A stretch of DNA of 64,000 nucleotides from Synechococcus sp. CBW1004. GTDB taxonomy: Bacteria; Cyanobacteriota; Cyanobacteriia; PCC-6307; Cyanobiaceae. Below, in pieces: positions 36,129-44,692 of this stretch. The notes below the pieces were generated by a model. It had not been told where the DNA came from. It did no database searches and worked only from the letters and a program-made list of their open reading frames with translations. The stretch lies in NCBI RefSeq assembly GCF_015840715.1, contig NZ_CP060397.1:1240001-1304000 (forward strand). Direction: 5' to 3'. The translations under genes were made by a program, and so were the position numbers. The stretch's first letter is position 1. Every line of letters begins with the position of its first letter.

Positions 36129-37313
36129 TCAGCTCCGATAGCCTTTCGGGTTGCCGCTCTGCCAGCGCCAGCTGTCTTTGCACATCGTCTGCAGATCACG
36201 CCGGCAACGCCAGCCCAGCAGCCGCTGCGCCAGCCACGGATCGGCGACGCTGCGTGCTGCGTCGCCGGGGCGCCTGGCCACCACCTGCGTGGGCAACGAC
36301 CGGCCGCAGGCTCGCTCGTAGGCCTGCACCACCTGCTGCACCGTATGGCTGCTGCCACTGCCGAGGTTGAGCGTCAGCAACGCCTCCTGTCCTCGGGACT
36401 CCTGATCCTGCAGATGCCGCAGCGCCGCCAGGTGCCCTTCGGCCAGATCCATCACATGGATGAAATCGCGCTCACCGGTGCCATCGGCCGTAGGCCAGTC
36501 GTCGCCGTAGATCTGCAACTGCGACCTCTGCCCTGACGCCACCTGGCCCAGCAGGGGGAACAGATTGCTCGGCTCGTCGAGCGGATCCTCACCAATGAGG
36601 CCGCTGGGATGGGCACCCACCGGGTTGAAATAGCGCAAACGCGCAATCCGCCAGGGATGGTCGTTGCTCGAGCGGATGACCTGAAGCGTGCCGGCCTGCG
36701 GCGAACTCGCATGCCCAGCGCCGACAGGGAAGGAGCTGGCATGAAGATCAGCCAGCAGCTGCTCAACCGCCGCCTTGGTGTGGCCGTAGGGATTGATCGG
36801 ATGCACCGGGGCCGTCTCCGGGATGGGCACCGTCTCAGGGATCCCGTACACCGTGGCGCTGCTGCTGAACACGAGCGTGCGACAGCCCCGTTCGGCCATC
36901 GCCTCCACCAGCCTGAGGCTGCCTGTGACATTCACATCCCAGTAGCGCAGCGGCAGGGCCGTCGATTCGGCCACCGCCTTGAGGCCGGCGAAGTGCAGCA
37001 CCGCGCTGATCGCCTCGTCACGCGCCTCACCGCTCGCCTCGACGGTCGCTTCGGCGCTCGGACTGAACCGGAGGCCCGCATCGAACGCACGATCCAGATC
37101 CTCCCGGCGGCGGATGTCGCCCTCCACCACCTGCAGCCGCTCGGCGGCGTCGCCGCCCACCAGCTCCACCACCCGCTCCAGGCTCTGGGGGGCGCTGTTG
37201 GAAAAATCATCCAGCACCACCAGTCGGTGCCCTGCCTGCAGCAGCACCAGGCAGGTGTGGCTGCCGATGAAGCCCGCCCCGCCGGTGATCAGGATCGGGC
37301 TGGCCTGGGACAT
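36129..37313 (-). CDS. galE: UDP-glucose 4-epimerase (first copy)
   Basis: Interconverts UDP-glucose and UDP-galactose. This extended SDR protein has the NAD-binding GGAGFIGSHTCLVLL (residues 11-25), VLDDFSNSAPQSLERV, FSSSATVYG (catalytic Ser/Thr region) and NPYGHTKAAVEQLL with the YxxxK pair, then RYFNPVGAHPSGLIGEDP. At 394 aa it is longer than the usual 340: extra Ala/Ser-rich segments lie near residues 80-100 and 195-220. A second galE lies at 46787-47929. Confidence 0.88.
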   Translation of the reverse strand: MSQASPILITGGAGFIGSHTCLVLLQAGHRLVVLDDFSNSAPQSLERVVELVGGDAAERLQVVEGDIRRREDLDRAFDAGLRFSPSAEATVEASGEARDEAISAVLHFAGLKAVAESTALPLRYWDVNVTGSLRLVEAMAERGCRTLVFSSSATVYGIPETVPIPETAPVHPINPYGHTKAAVEQLLADLHASSFPVGAGHASSPQAGTLQVIRSSNDHPWRIARLRYFNPVGAHPSGLIGEDPLDEPSNLFPLLGQVASGQRSQLQIYGDDWPTADGTGERDFIHVMDLAEGHLAALRHLQDQESRGQEALLTLNLGSGSSHTVQQVVQAYERACGRSLPTQVVARRPGDAARSVADPWLAQRLLGWRCRRDLQTMCKDSWRWQSGNPKGYRS

Positions 37314-37484
37314 CGACCGGGAGACGCCTTTTCAGTGCACTGCCTTGATTGTGGCTTGCTGGCGGAGACCCTGGAGCAGCGTGCGTGGTCCGATCGCTGT
37401 AGGCCGCCTTCTCGCTGGGCGTCATCAGGACAGCGAGCCGTTCCGTGGCGCAGTCAGTGGCGCGCCTCAGGGACAGGCCGCTCG

Positions 37485-37504
37485 GGACGGCCTGCAGGCC
37501 GTCC
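37485..37504. other. 20-bp perfect palindrome
   Basis: GGACGGCCTGCAGGCCGTCC reads identically on both strands. It lies between the vapC stop (37612) and the galE start (37313), both on the minus strand. It could form a strong hairpin that ends or separates the transcripts, but no run of T follows, so a classical terminator is not supported. Confidence 0.5.
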
Positions 37505-37611
37505 GGAAACCGTATCAAGCCTGTGCATGTGCTGCTCATGCCAGGGCCGTCAGGGCTCACAGCCCGTCAAACTCGCGACACGGGGCGACGAAGCGGGCCA
37601 GGCAACCTCCT

Positions 37612-38007
37612 TCAGAGCAGCAGCACCCGTTCACCTGCCTCAGAAAGCAGGAGAGCCGCGTCGCGATCAAAGGTGACCAGCTGCTCACTGCCCAGGGCGC
37701 GGCCGCTGTAGGCGATCACCCCATCCGCGAAATCGCCGCCAGCAGCCAGGAGTTGGATCCCCGCACGGACAGCCGGGCGGTCCATCGTCACGCCGCTGCT
37801 GCGCATCAGCGCTTCGATGGCACTGGCGCAGTCGCTGGGCGCAAAGCGGTACACCCGCCGCAGCACCAACACCAGTTCGCACAACACGGTCAAGGGGATG
37901 GCGATCAGCTCGGCCTGCTCCAGCAGAGCCGTCGCAGTTCTCGCCTGCTCGGGGTCATCCTGAACCAGAGCGCGCACCAGCACATTGGTGTCGGCGGTGA
38001 TCCTCAC
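37612..38007 (-). CDS. vapC: PIN-domain toxin (VapC-like)
   Basis: A 131-aa PIN-domain ribonuclease, the likely toxin of a type II toxin-antitoxin pair. Acidic active-site residues are seen in ITADTNVLVRALVQDD (residues 3-18), the Glu in VLCELVLVLRRVY, and GGDFADGVIAYSG and VTFDRDAALLL near the C-terminus. The start is GTG at 38007, overlapping the antitoxin stop as GTGA. The pair sits alone between sugar-nucleotide genes. Confidence 0.82.
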   Translation of the reverse strand: MRITADTNVLVRALVQDDPEQARTATALLEQAELIAIPLTVLCELVLVLRRVYRFAPSDCASAIEALMRSSGVTMDRPAVRAGIQLLAAGGDFADGVIAYSGRALGSEQLVTFDRDAALLLSEAGERVLLL

Positions 38008-38312
38008 GGTCTGAGGGCATCTAGGCCGGCCCAGCCGGAAGCGGCGGCTTCGCTCAACTCTTCCAGGCTCGCCCGATGGGGACTGCGTCCCGCCAGGAGG
38101 CCGATGAAGCCATCGATCGTGCCGGTGGCCTGCTCGGCATGGAGCTCCAGGCGACCACCCGGCAGAACCTCCACATCCAGCCGCTGACCGGGCTGAACAC
38201 CGAGATGGGCCAGCAATTCCTTGCGCAACGTCACCTGGCCCTTACTGGTCACCGTAAGCGAGACCGCTGATCGCTTCATCGCAGATTGCGTTGCCGCAGA
38301 TCGCGTCGCCAT
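38004..38312 (-). CDS. vapB: AbrB/MazE-type antitoxin (VapB-like)
   Basis: A 102-aa DNA-binding antitoxin partner of the PIN toxin. A swapped-hairpin AbrB domain is seen in SLTVTSKGQVTLRKELLAHL followed by GVQPGQRLDVEV. The C-terminal half (GTIDGFIGLLAGRS and onward) probably wraps the toxin. The ATG at 38312 is used; MKRSAVSLTV at 38279 is an alternative start. Autoregulation of the promoter upstream of 38312 is expected for such pairs. Confidence 0.8.
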   Translation of the reverse strand: MATRSAATQSAMKRSAVSLTVTSKGQVTLRKELLAHLGVQPGQRLDVEVLPGGRLELHAEQATGTIDGFIGLLAGRSPHRASLEELSEAAASGWAGLDALRP

Positions 38313-38389
38313 GACCAGACCACACCCAAACGACCAGCGTAAGGCTAAATCGCCTTACAGTCAGGATCTGCGAAGTCTGCAGCCCCCGC

Positions 38390-39412
38390 TCACACCCCAT
38401 AGAACTCCCGGTACCAGGCCACGAAGCGGGCCACGCCTTCGCGCACCGGGGTGTTGGGCTTGAAGCCGGTCCAGGCCTCCAGGGCGCTGGTATCGGCGGC
38501 GGTGGCGGGCACATCGCCGGGCTGCATCGGCAGCAGCCGCTTCTCAGCTGTCACGCCCAGCGCCTGCTCGATCGCCTCGATGTAGTCCATCAGGGGCGTC
38601 GGGTTGGAGTTGCCGATGTTGAACACCCGGTGCGGTGCCCAGCTCGTCGCCGGATCAGGAGTCGCCGCATCGAAGGCCGGATCTGGGGTGGCGGGGCGAT
38701 CGAGCACCCGCAGCAGGCTCTCGACGATGTCGTCGATGTAGGTGAAGTCCCGGACCATGCGGCCTTCGTTGAACACCTCGATCGGTTCGCCCGCCAGCAT
38801 CGCCCGCGTGAACAGGAACAGTGCCATGTCCGGCCGGCCCCAGGGGCCGTAGACGGTGAAGAAGCGCAGGCCCGTGGCCGGCAGGCCATGGAGATGGCTG
38901 TAGGTGTGCGCCATCAGCTCATTGGCCTTCTTGCTCGCCGCATAGAGGCTCACCGGGTGATCCACCCCCTGGTGCTCCGAGAACGGCAGCCGGCTGTTGC
39001 CTCCATACACCGAGCTGCTGCTGGCATACACGAGATGGGCGATGCCGTGGTGACGGCATCCCTCGAGGATGTGCCCGAAGCCCACCAGGTTGGCCTGGAT
39101 GTAAGCGGAGGGGTTGTCGATCGAGTAGCGCACCCCCGCCTGGGCAGCCAGGTTCACCACACGCTCCGGCCGGTGCTCGGCAAAGACCCGTCGCACCGCC
39201 TCGCCATCCTCGAGATCCGCCGCGATCAGCGTGAAAGGTGTGCCGTTGGCGGAGGCAAGGGCCTGCAGACGCTGGAGGCGCGCCCGCTTGAGCGCAGGGT
39301 CGTAGTAGGGGTTGAGGTTGTCGAAGCCCACCACCTCCGTGCCGCCCTCCAGCAGGCGGCAGCTCAGGTGGAAGCCGATGAAACCGGCCGCACCGGTGAC
39401 GAGAACGGACAT
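38390..39412 (-). CDS. UDP-glucuronate 4-epimerase-type SDR enzyme
   Basis: A 340-aa NAD-dependent epimerase that would convert UDP-glucuronate to UDP-galacturonate, giving an acidic polysaccharide building block. VLVTGAAGFIGFHLSCRLL is at the N-terminus. FDNLNPYYDPALKRARL is the stretch characteristic of the CapI/LpsL/GAE group. YASSSSVYG and YAASKKANELMAHTYSHL give the catalytic Ser and YxxxK, and TGLRFFTVYGPWGRPDMA follows. It has normal length and an ATG start. Confidence 0.83.
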   Translation of the reverse strand: MSVLVTGAAGFIGFHLSCRLLEGGTEVVGFDNLNPYYDPALKRARLQRLQALASANGTPFTLIAADLEDGEAVRRVFAEHRPERVVNLAAQAGVRYSIDNPSAYIQANLVGFGHILEGCRHHGIAHLVYASSSSVYGGNSRLPFSEHQGVDHPVSLYAASKKANELMAHTYSHLHGLPATGLRFFTVYGPWGRPDMALFLFTRAMLAGEPIEVFNEGRMVRDFTYIDDIVESLLRVLDRPATPDPAFDAATPDPATSWAPHRVFNIGNSNPTPLMDYIEAIEQALGVTAEKRLLPMQPGDVPATAADTSALEAWTGFKPNTPVREGVARFVAWYREFYGV

Positions 39413-40130
39413 GGGCAGGCGGACAACCTCGGGAAGCTCCCGGGCGGGGCGGTGCTGGACATCCCCAGGCCCGGGACGGATCCGCCCATTGTGCCCACCT
39501 CAGGGCTGGCGCCTGGCATGCGGATGAAGCCCGACACAGGGGTGATGTGAGGCACGTGGACGCACACACCAATCCTGTCGTGCGTCGGTGGGGCGCGTGC
39601 AGAGCATCAGCTGCCGCCTCCGAGCGATACCGTTATAACTCGAACAGGCCTCACTGAGCGCCGTGGGGCGGAAGCGATGCAGCAGGACACGAATCCAGTA
39701 CGACACAGCTGCGATCACGGGCACGGCGAAAGAGGCCAGAAGCCAGGAACTGCCGAGGTGAAGACATCGTGCCCCTTGTGGATATTTCAAGACGACTACG
39801 GTAATTTCCGCAACTGCTTTTCGCGACCATCACATTGAGGTGCGATGGAAGCCGCTTCACATTTGATCCGACTGGGTTGGCGCCCGGAACACGCCCAAGA
39901 GCGATGAAAACAACCACGCTCTGCGCCACACTGGAAGCAATGGATGCGTGTCGAGTGAGTGCAACTTCAATTAATTGTCTTTATTTTATCGTGTTTTGAG
40001 CACTCATGGGGGTTGATGCAGACAGACGCAACAGGCAGCGGCATGCTTCGACTGAGCCTCCAACACGGCGCGTCCACGCCAGCCTCGCGCCCGTCCTCCG
40101 GAGGGCTGCACCACTCTGGGGGTGGACTCG
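39413..40130. other. About 720 bp without a recognisable gene
   Basis: Only short frames on both strands; no IS end, RNA gene or conserved protein motif was seen. It presumably contains the promoter of the TIGR03790-type gene whose ribosome-binding site is at 40131. Confidence 0.5.
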
Positions 40131-40134
40131 GGAG
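40131..40134 (+). promoter_or_regulatory. Ribosome-binding site of the split TIGR03790-type gene
   Basis: GGAG lies 8 bases before the ATG at 40143. It shows that the 14 codons left of IS-F are the true start of the gene that continues at 41909. Confidence 0.65.
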
Positions 40135-40184
40135 TGAACCGGATGCCGAGCGCTGACGCCAGGCGCCGTCTTTGCGGCTGGTTA

Positions 40185-41902
40185 GGGCTTCCTGAAAAAG
40201 TGAGAGGGAGGTCAAGCTGTCAAAGAGCCGAGCCTGAGTGAGGCGGAGACTGGCCGTTCATGTGGGGCTGAGATGAGTGCTCACACACACGAATGGTGAC
40301 CCCTTGCCTGGTTGATTGCACAGGAGAAGTTGCAGCCAGGACGCAAAAAGAACAAAAAGAAGCTCCAGCAGCTTCTCGAGGTTCATCACCAGAATATTGA
40401 GTGCGATGGTTGAACCCTGGGTCACAGCGAGCTTCTCACGTATCAGGCCCAGTCCAAAACGCCTCTTGCCTTGGCCGATCTTGCCTTCAACGGCATTCCT
40501 TTGGCGCTGGTCATCGATGAACTGCTGCTTCTCGGCAGCCACCAATTCAGGATCGTTCTTCGGCCGTCCAAGTCGCGGGCCACTCAAACGGATTCCATGG
40601 CGCTGGCAGAAAGCACGGTTCGATCTTGTGCGGTAGATCTGGTCAGCACAAATCACCTTCGGATAGTGACCATGGCGACGCCGATAGGAAATCGCTTGAC
40701 CCTTGAGGTCTTCTCCTTCGTTGTAGGGGTCATAACTCAGGCGATCGAGGAAGGTGAATCCCTCGCCGGTGACAGAGATTGAGATCTTGGCTCCGAACTC
40801 AACATTGCAACGAGCTTTCCCGCGGACAATCGGCCTGATATGTGCCTGGCAGAGGCTGACGATGCGATCTGGGATACTTCTGCTGTCTGCGTGATAGAGA
40901 ATGGTCTGCTGGCGGACCAGCTCGCTGATCACCAGCAACTTCCGGTAGATATGCCGTCCGGCGGCCAGAAGGCAGCCACCACAGGCGATCAGGGCGTCAA
41001 CGCTTGCCAGATTCCGCTTGAGGTGACCAAGCTGCTGTTTGATCGCTTTGCGGATCTTGCTGATCCTTGGCTTCTTCTTTTTGGCCACTGCAAGAAACTG
41101 CCGCCTCGCCTTTTTGCGGTGTGTACGCGGCTTGTGGCCAAAGCGTTCCCTGACGTGGGGATGCATCGCATCAATCAGGATCTCAGTCATCTCCCTGGCT
41201 TCATTGAGCAGGGATAGATCGGTGGGATGACGGATATCCACCGGCGCACAGGTGGCATCGATCAAGAGTGAACCCTGATTCGGCTGCTTCTGCGAGGATG
41301 GCTTTGGTTGGTCGGGAGGACTGGTCGATCCGCCACTGCTGTCGTCATCCGCTGGGCCCTGGGGATCTGATGAGCGAATCATTTTCAGGCCGTGGCGCAC
41401 AATCCGTTCATTGCAGTCATTCACAATCGCTTCTGGCAAGCGCTTGCGGAAATACACCATCATCGATGGATCAAACGGCGCCGAAGACTGGAACGCTTCC
41501 AAGCCAATGAAAAACTGGAGATAGGGGTTTTCCTTGATCTGCTCCACCAGTTCTTCATCCGTGAGCCCGAGACGGGCCTTGATGATCAAGGCACCCAGTG
41601 CCATGCGAAAGGGTTTTGCCGGTGCTCCAAAGCCCTTACAGAATTGCGCCGCGTAGTCGTCCTCCAGTTCATCCCACGGAATGAGCTCAGCCAGCTTGAT
41701 CCACCGATTATCACCGGAGAGTTTGCCGCCAAACGGCAGGAAGAAGTTTTCGAACGAGAGCTGATAACGATGCTCACGCCGATACATGTGGAAACCTCCG
41801 GACCGCTTTTGGGCTCAGATCGGCCCGTTCACGCACATTTTACCGTCAGAAACTGCCGAGATCCATTGCACTGCAGTGGATCTGCCCTTATTCAGGAAGC
41901 CC
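40185..41902 (-). mobile_element. IS-F (1,718 bp)
   Basis: The ends GGGCTTCCTGAAAAAG (40185) and its near-complement ending at 41902 are inverted repeats. The 6-bp duplication TGGTTA is at 40179-40184 and 41903-41908. It inserted after codon 14 of the TIGR03790-type gene, in opposite orientation. Confidence 0.92.
40258..41787 (-). CDS. IS-F transposase (IS5/IS1182-like)
   Basis: A 509-aa intact protein related to the IS-B and IS-E transposases: FFLPFGGKLSGDNRWIKL, GAPAKPFRMALGALIIKARL, FDPSMMVYFRKRLPE, LLIDATCAPVDIRHPTDL, FGAKISISVTGEGF, ICADQIYRTRSNR, RNAVEGKIGQGKRRFG. The GSTSPPDQPKPSSQKQP segment (about 150-170) is a hydrophilic linker. Confidence 0.9.
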   Translation of the reverse strand: MYRREHRYQLSFENFFLPFGGKLSGDNRWIKLAELIPWDELEDDYAAQFCKGFGAPAKPFRMALGALIIKARLGLTDEELVEQIKENPYLQFFIGLEAFQSSAPFDPSMMVYFRKRLPEAIVNDCNERIVRHGLKMIRSSDPQGPADDDSSGGSTSPPDQPKPSSQKQPNQGSLLIDATCAPVDIRHPTDLSLLNEAREMTEILIDAMHPHVRERFGHKPRTHRKKARRQFLAVAKKKKPRISKIRKAIKQQLGHLKRNLASVDALIACGGCLLAAGRHIYRKLLVISELVRQQTILYHADSRSIPDRIVSLCQAHIRPIVRGKARCNVEFGAKISISVTGEGFTFLDRLSYDPYNEGEDLKGQAISYRRRHGHYPKVICADQIYRTRSNRAFCQRHGIRLSGPRLGRPKNDPELVAAEKQQFIDDQRQRNAVEGKIGQGKRRFGLGLIREKLAVTQGSTIALNILVMNLEKLLELLFVLFASWLQLLLCNQPGKGSPFVCVSTHLSPT

Positions 41903-44692
41903 TGGTTAGCCGGCGGGGTCATGCTGCTGGCGGGCGCCGGGGCCATCGCCCTTGTTCGTCCCAACGCCGGCGGGAGCGGCCGTTTCCGCCGTCCAGCGCT
42001 GAGCGACAGGGGCTCGCCCCTGCAGGCCCGGGACCTGGCTCTGGTGATCAATGCCGCCGATCCGCTCAGCGAGGCGATCGGGCAGCACTATCAACAGGCC
42101 AGGCGGATTCCTGCGGACCAGTTGATCCGCGTGCGCTTCCGCCCGGGGCCCTCTCTGGATGCGGCCACCTTCCGGCGGCTGCTGCGCCAGGTGCAGCGCC
42201 AGACCCCCGCACACGTGCAGGCCTATGCGCTGGCCTGGGCATCCCCCTGGCGGGTGGAGTGCGTGTCGATCACCAGTGCCTTCGCCTTCGGGCGCCTGCG
42301 CTCCGGCTGCCTGAACACCTGCCAGGCCACGCCCGCCAATCCCTGGTATGCACGCGGTGACATCCGCCGTCCCTGGTCTGAACTGGGCATACGCCCGGCC
42401 ATGCTGCTGGCCGCCACCGACCTCCGCACCGGCCGTGCCCTGATCGATCGGGGGGTGGCCGCCGATGGATCCTCCCCACCCGGCACCGTCTTTCTCTTCA
42501 GCACAAGCGATCGCACGCGCAACGTCCGTGCCGCAGGCTTCCCGGCCGTGCGTTCCCTGCTGGGATCCACGCTGCAGGTGCGCCTCCTGGAAAGCGACGC
42601 CATCGGCGATCTGCGTGGTGCCATCGCCCTGTTCACGGGCCTCACCGCCGTCCCGGAGCTGCCCACCGGAGCGCAAAACGGGCTGTTCCGGCCCGGCGCC
42701 GTGGCCGACCACCTCACCTCCAGCGCCGGGGTGCTCACCGGAGCCTCCGGCACCTCCCGCGACGGCGGCAACGGGCAGATGAGCGCCCTGCGCTGGCTGG
42801 AGGCCGGTGCCACGGGCAGCTACGGCACCGTGGTGGAGCCCTGCAACCTCACCACCAAGTTCCCCCATCCCGGCCTGCTGCTGACCTACTACCGCCGCGG
42901 CGACACCCTCCTGGAGAGCTACTGGCGCAGTGTCGCCATGCCAGATCAGGGTGTGTTCATCGGCGAACCCCTGGCCAGACCCTGGGGCCCGCGCCCCTGG
43001 AGCTGGCTGGGGGCTTCCTGAAGCCGCCCACATCGGCCCACCGCCGCCGCCAACACCGAAGCTCAGCGCGCCTGAGCCGTCAGCCTGGGAGCCAGCTCGG
43101 CGATCAACGCCTGGATCCGCCGCCGGTTCGCCGACGTGTCGCGCCGCTGGCCATTGAGAAGCCCAAGAAGGCATCGAGCCTGGAGATCGCTCTGTCGAGC
43201 CGCGCGATCTCGACGTCGTCGCTCCTGATCTCGTTCTCGATCTGCACGCGCTCTTGTTCCAACCACACGGTTCCACTCAAGGCCGAGATCAACCACGAGA
43301 GCCGCTGACGCCAGGACAAAGGCCGTGAGGCTCCAACCCAGCAGGGGGAATCCGGCAAGCGGGTGATGGGCTGAAACTCCGGAATCGGTTCCATAGGAGT
43401 TTGCGGAAAAACCGTCAGAAACGCCGCGTTCCTCCCTCGCGTGATCTGATTACGCGCTGTTCGGGCTGGATTCGTTGATTCAGCGGTTCAGAACGCCAGA
43501 TTTCAGGCGTTTTGCCCCGTTGGGGCTTCCTGGAAGCCGCCTCGTTGGCACACCTCTGGGCAACCACCTGCTCATGCCGCCGCCATCGCCGGTTTGAGCA
43601 GGTTGCCCAGCCGGATCAGGTTGTAGGCGATCACGTGCAGGCCAAACACTGCACCCACCTTTTCGGTGCCGCGCAGCTTGAACTGACGCAGACCGCCCCA
43701 CTGCTTGATCCAGCCAAACACCTTCTCGATGCCGCGGCGGGCATTGATCGACTTGCCGTAGCCCTCATGGCGAGTGGTGCGGCCATCAATGGCGGAACCA
43801 CCAGAGCGAGCAGTGTTCTGAGCCACGTGAGGTGTGACTCCGATGCGGCGCATCTCTGCGACAAAGCCCCTGGTGTCGTAGTTCTTGTCGGCACCGATCG
43901 TTTTCTGGTGGGCACCGGGACGATCTGCCGCCATCACCTTGGCGGCATCCCGCTCTCCGGTGCCCGTCGCTTGCGTGACGCGACAGTCGACGATCAGGGC
44001 ATGGAGGTTGTCCATGAGCACGTGCCCCCGGTAGCTGGGCAACGCCGGATGGGCCTTGGATTTGCGGCACAGCAAGGCATCCGGATCGACGCCGGAGCGA
44101 TGGGTCTTGTTGCTGAGCTTGATGCCGCGGAAATCCCCTTTCGCGCGCTTCCTGCCGGGCTTTGGAGCACCAAAGCCCTCGCCAGGGCCCGATGGCGGCG
44201 GCGGCGGATCGTCCTGCCCATCCATTCGCTCCAGCGAGGCATGGGACGCCCAGGCCTGCAGCAGGGTGCCATCCACCGAGAAGTGCTCATCGCTGAGCAG
44301 CGGCCTGACCTCCGGCGCACCCATCAACTTCTCCAGGAAGCGCCCCATCACCTCCTCGTTGAGCAGCCGCTCGCGGTTCTTGGTGAACGTTGTCGGATGC
44401 CAGATCGGATCATCCGGGCTGAGACCCACGTAGCCGCAGGCCCGGCGAAGCCGTAGCAGCGAAAGAGCAGGTTGTAGTGGAGCTGCTCCAGCAGCAACCG
44501 CTCCGATCGGATCCCGTAGAACGCCTGCAGCAACGAGGCCAGAAGCAGCTGCTCGGGCGGCACCGATGGCCGGCCTTCTGAGGCGTACAGCGCGCAGAAG
44601 GTGGGATTGAGTCGATCAAGGGCCTGATCGGCCAGCTTGCGGATCCGCCGCAGCGGATGACTGGCCGGAATCCGATCCTCGACCGAGACGTA

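Larger units (their letters stand above)
40143..43021 (+). pseudogene. TIGR03790-family secreted/membrane-anchored protein, split by IS-F
   Basis: With IS-F and one TGGTTA removed, the 14 codons at 40143-40184 join in frame to 41909-43021. The restored N-terminus is MPSADARRRLCGWLAGGVML with a following hydrophobic stretch LLAGAGAIALV, a signal or membrane anchor. The body has DLALVINAADPLSEAIGQHY and QQARRIPADQLIRVRF, typical of TIGR03790, a family of unknown function reported mainly in exosortase-containing bacteria. Later parts include AYALAWASPWRVECVSITSA and YGTVVEPCNLTTKFPHPG. The 3' part stays open and has an in-frame ATG at 41921, so a product lacking the first 18 residues is possible if transcribed from IS-F. 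Confidence 0.78.

Noticed and set aside
37207-37560. Possible small antitoxin-like frame (VLMTPSEKAAYSD) upstream of galE
   Set aside because: Only a dozen residues look reminiscent of ribbon-helix-helix proteins; the frame overlaps galE and lacks a credible start.
41906-43276. Minus-strand 456-codon frame across the TIGR03790-type gene
   Set aside because: Gly/Arg/His-rich antisense shadow without motifs; the plus strand encodes the conserved protein.
43104-43394. An ATG-started frame of 96 codons that looked like a frameshifted small protein
   Set aside because: Once IS-C2 is removed, the correct frame is the neighbouring one, which is open from 46690 through the join to 43063; no frameshift is needed.
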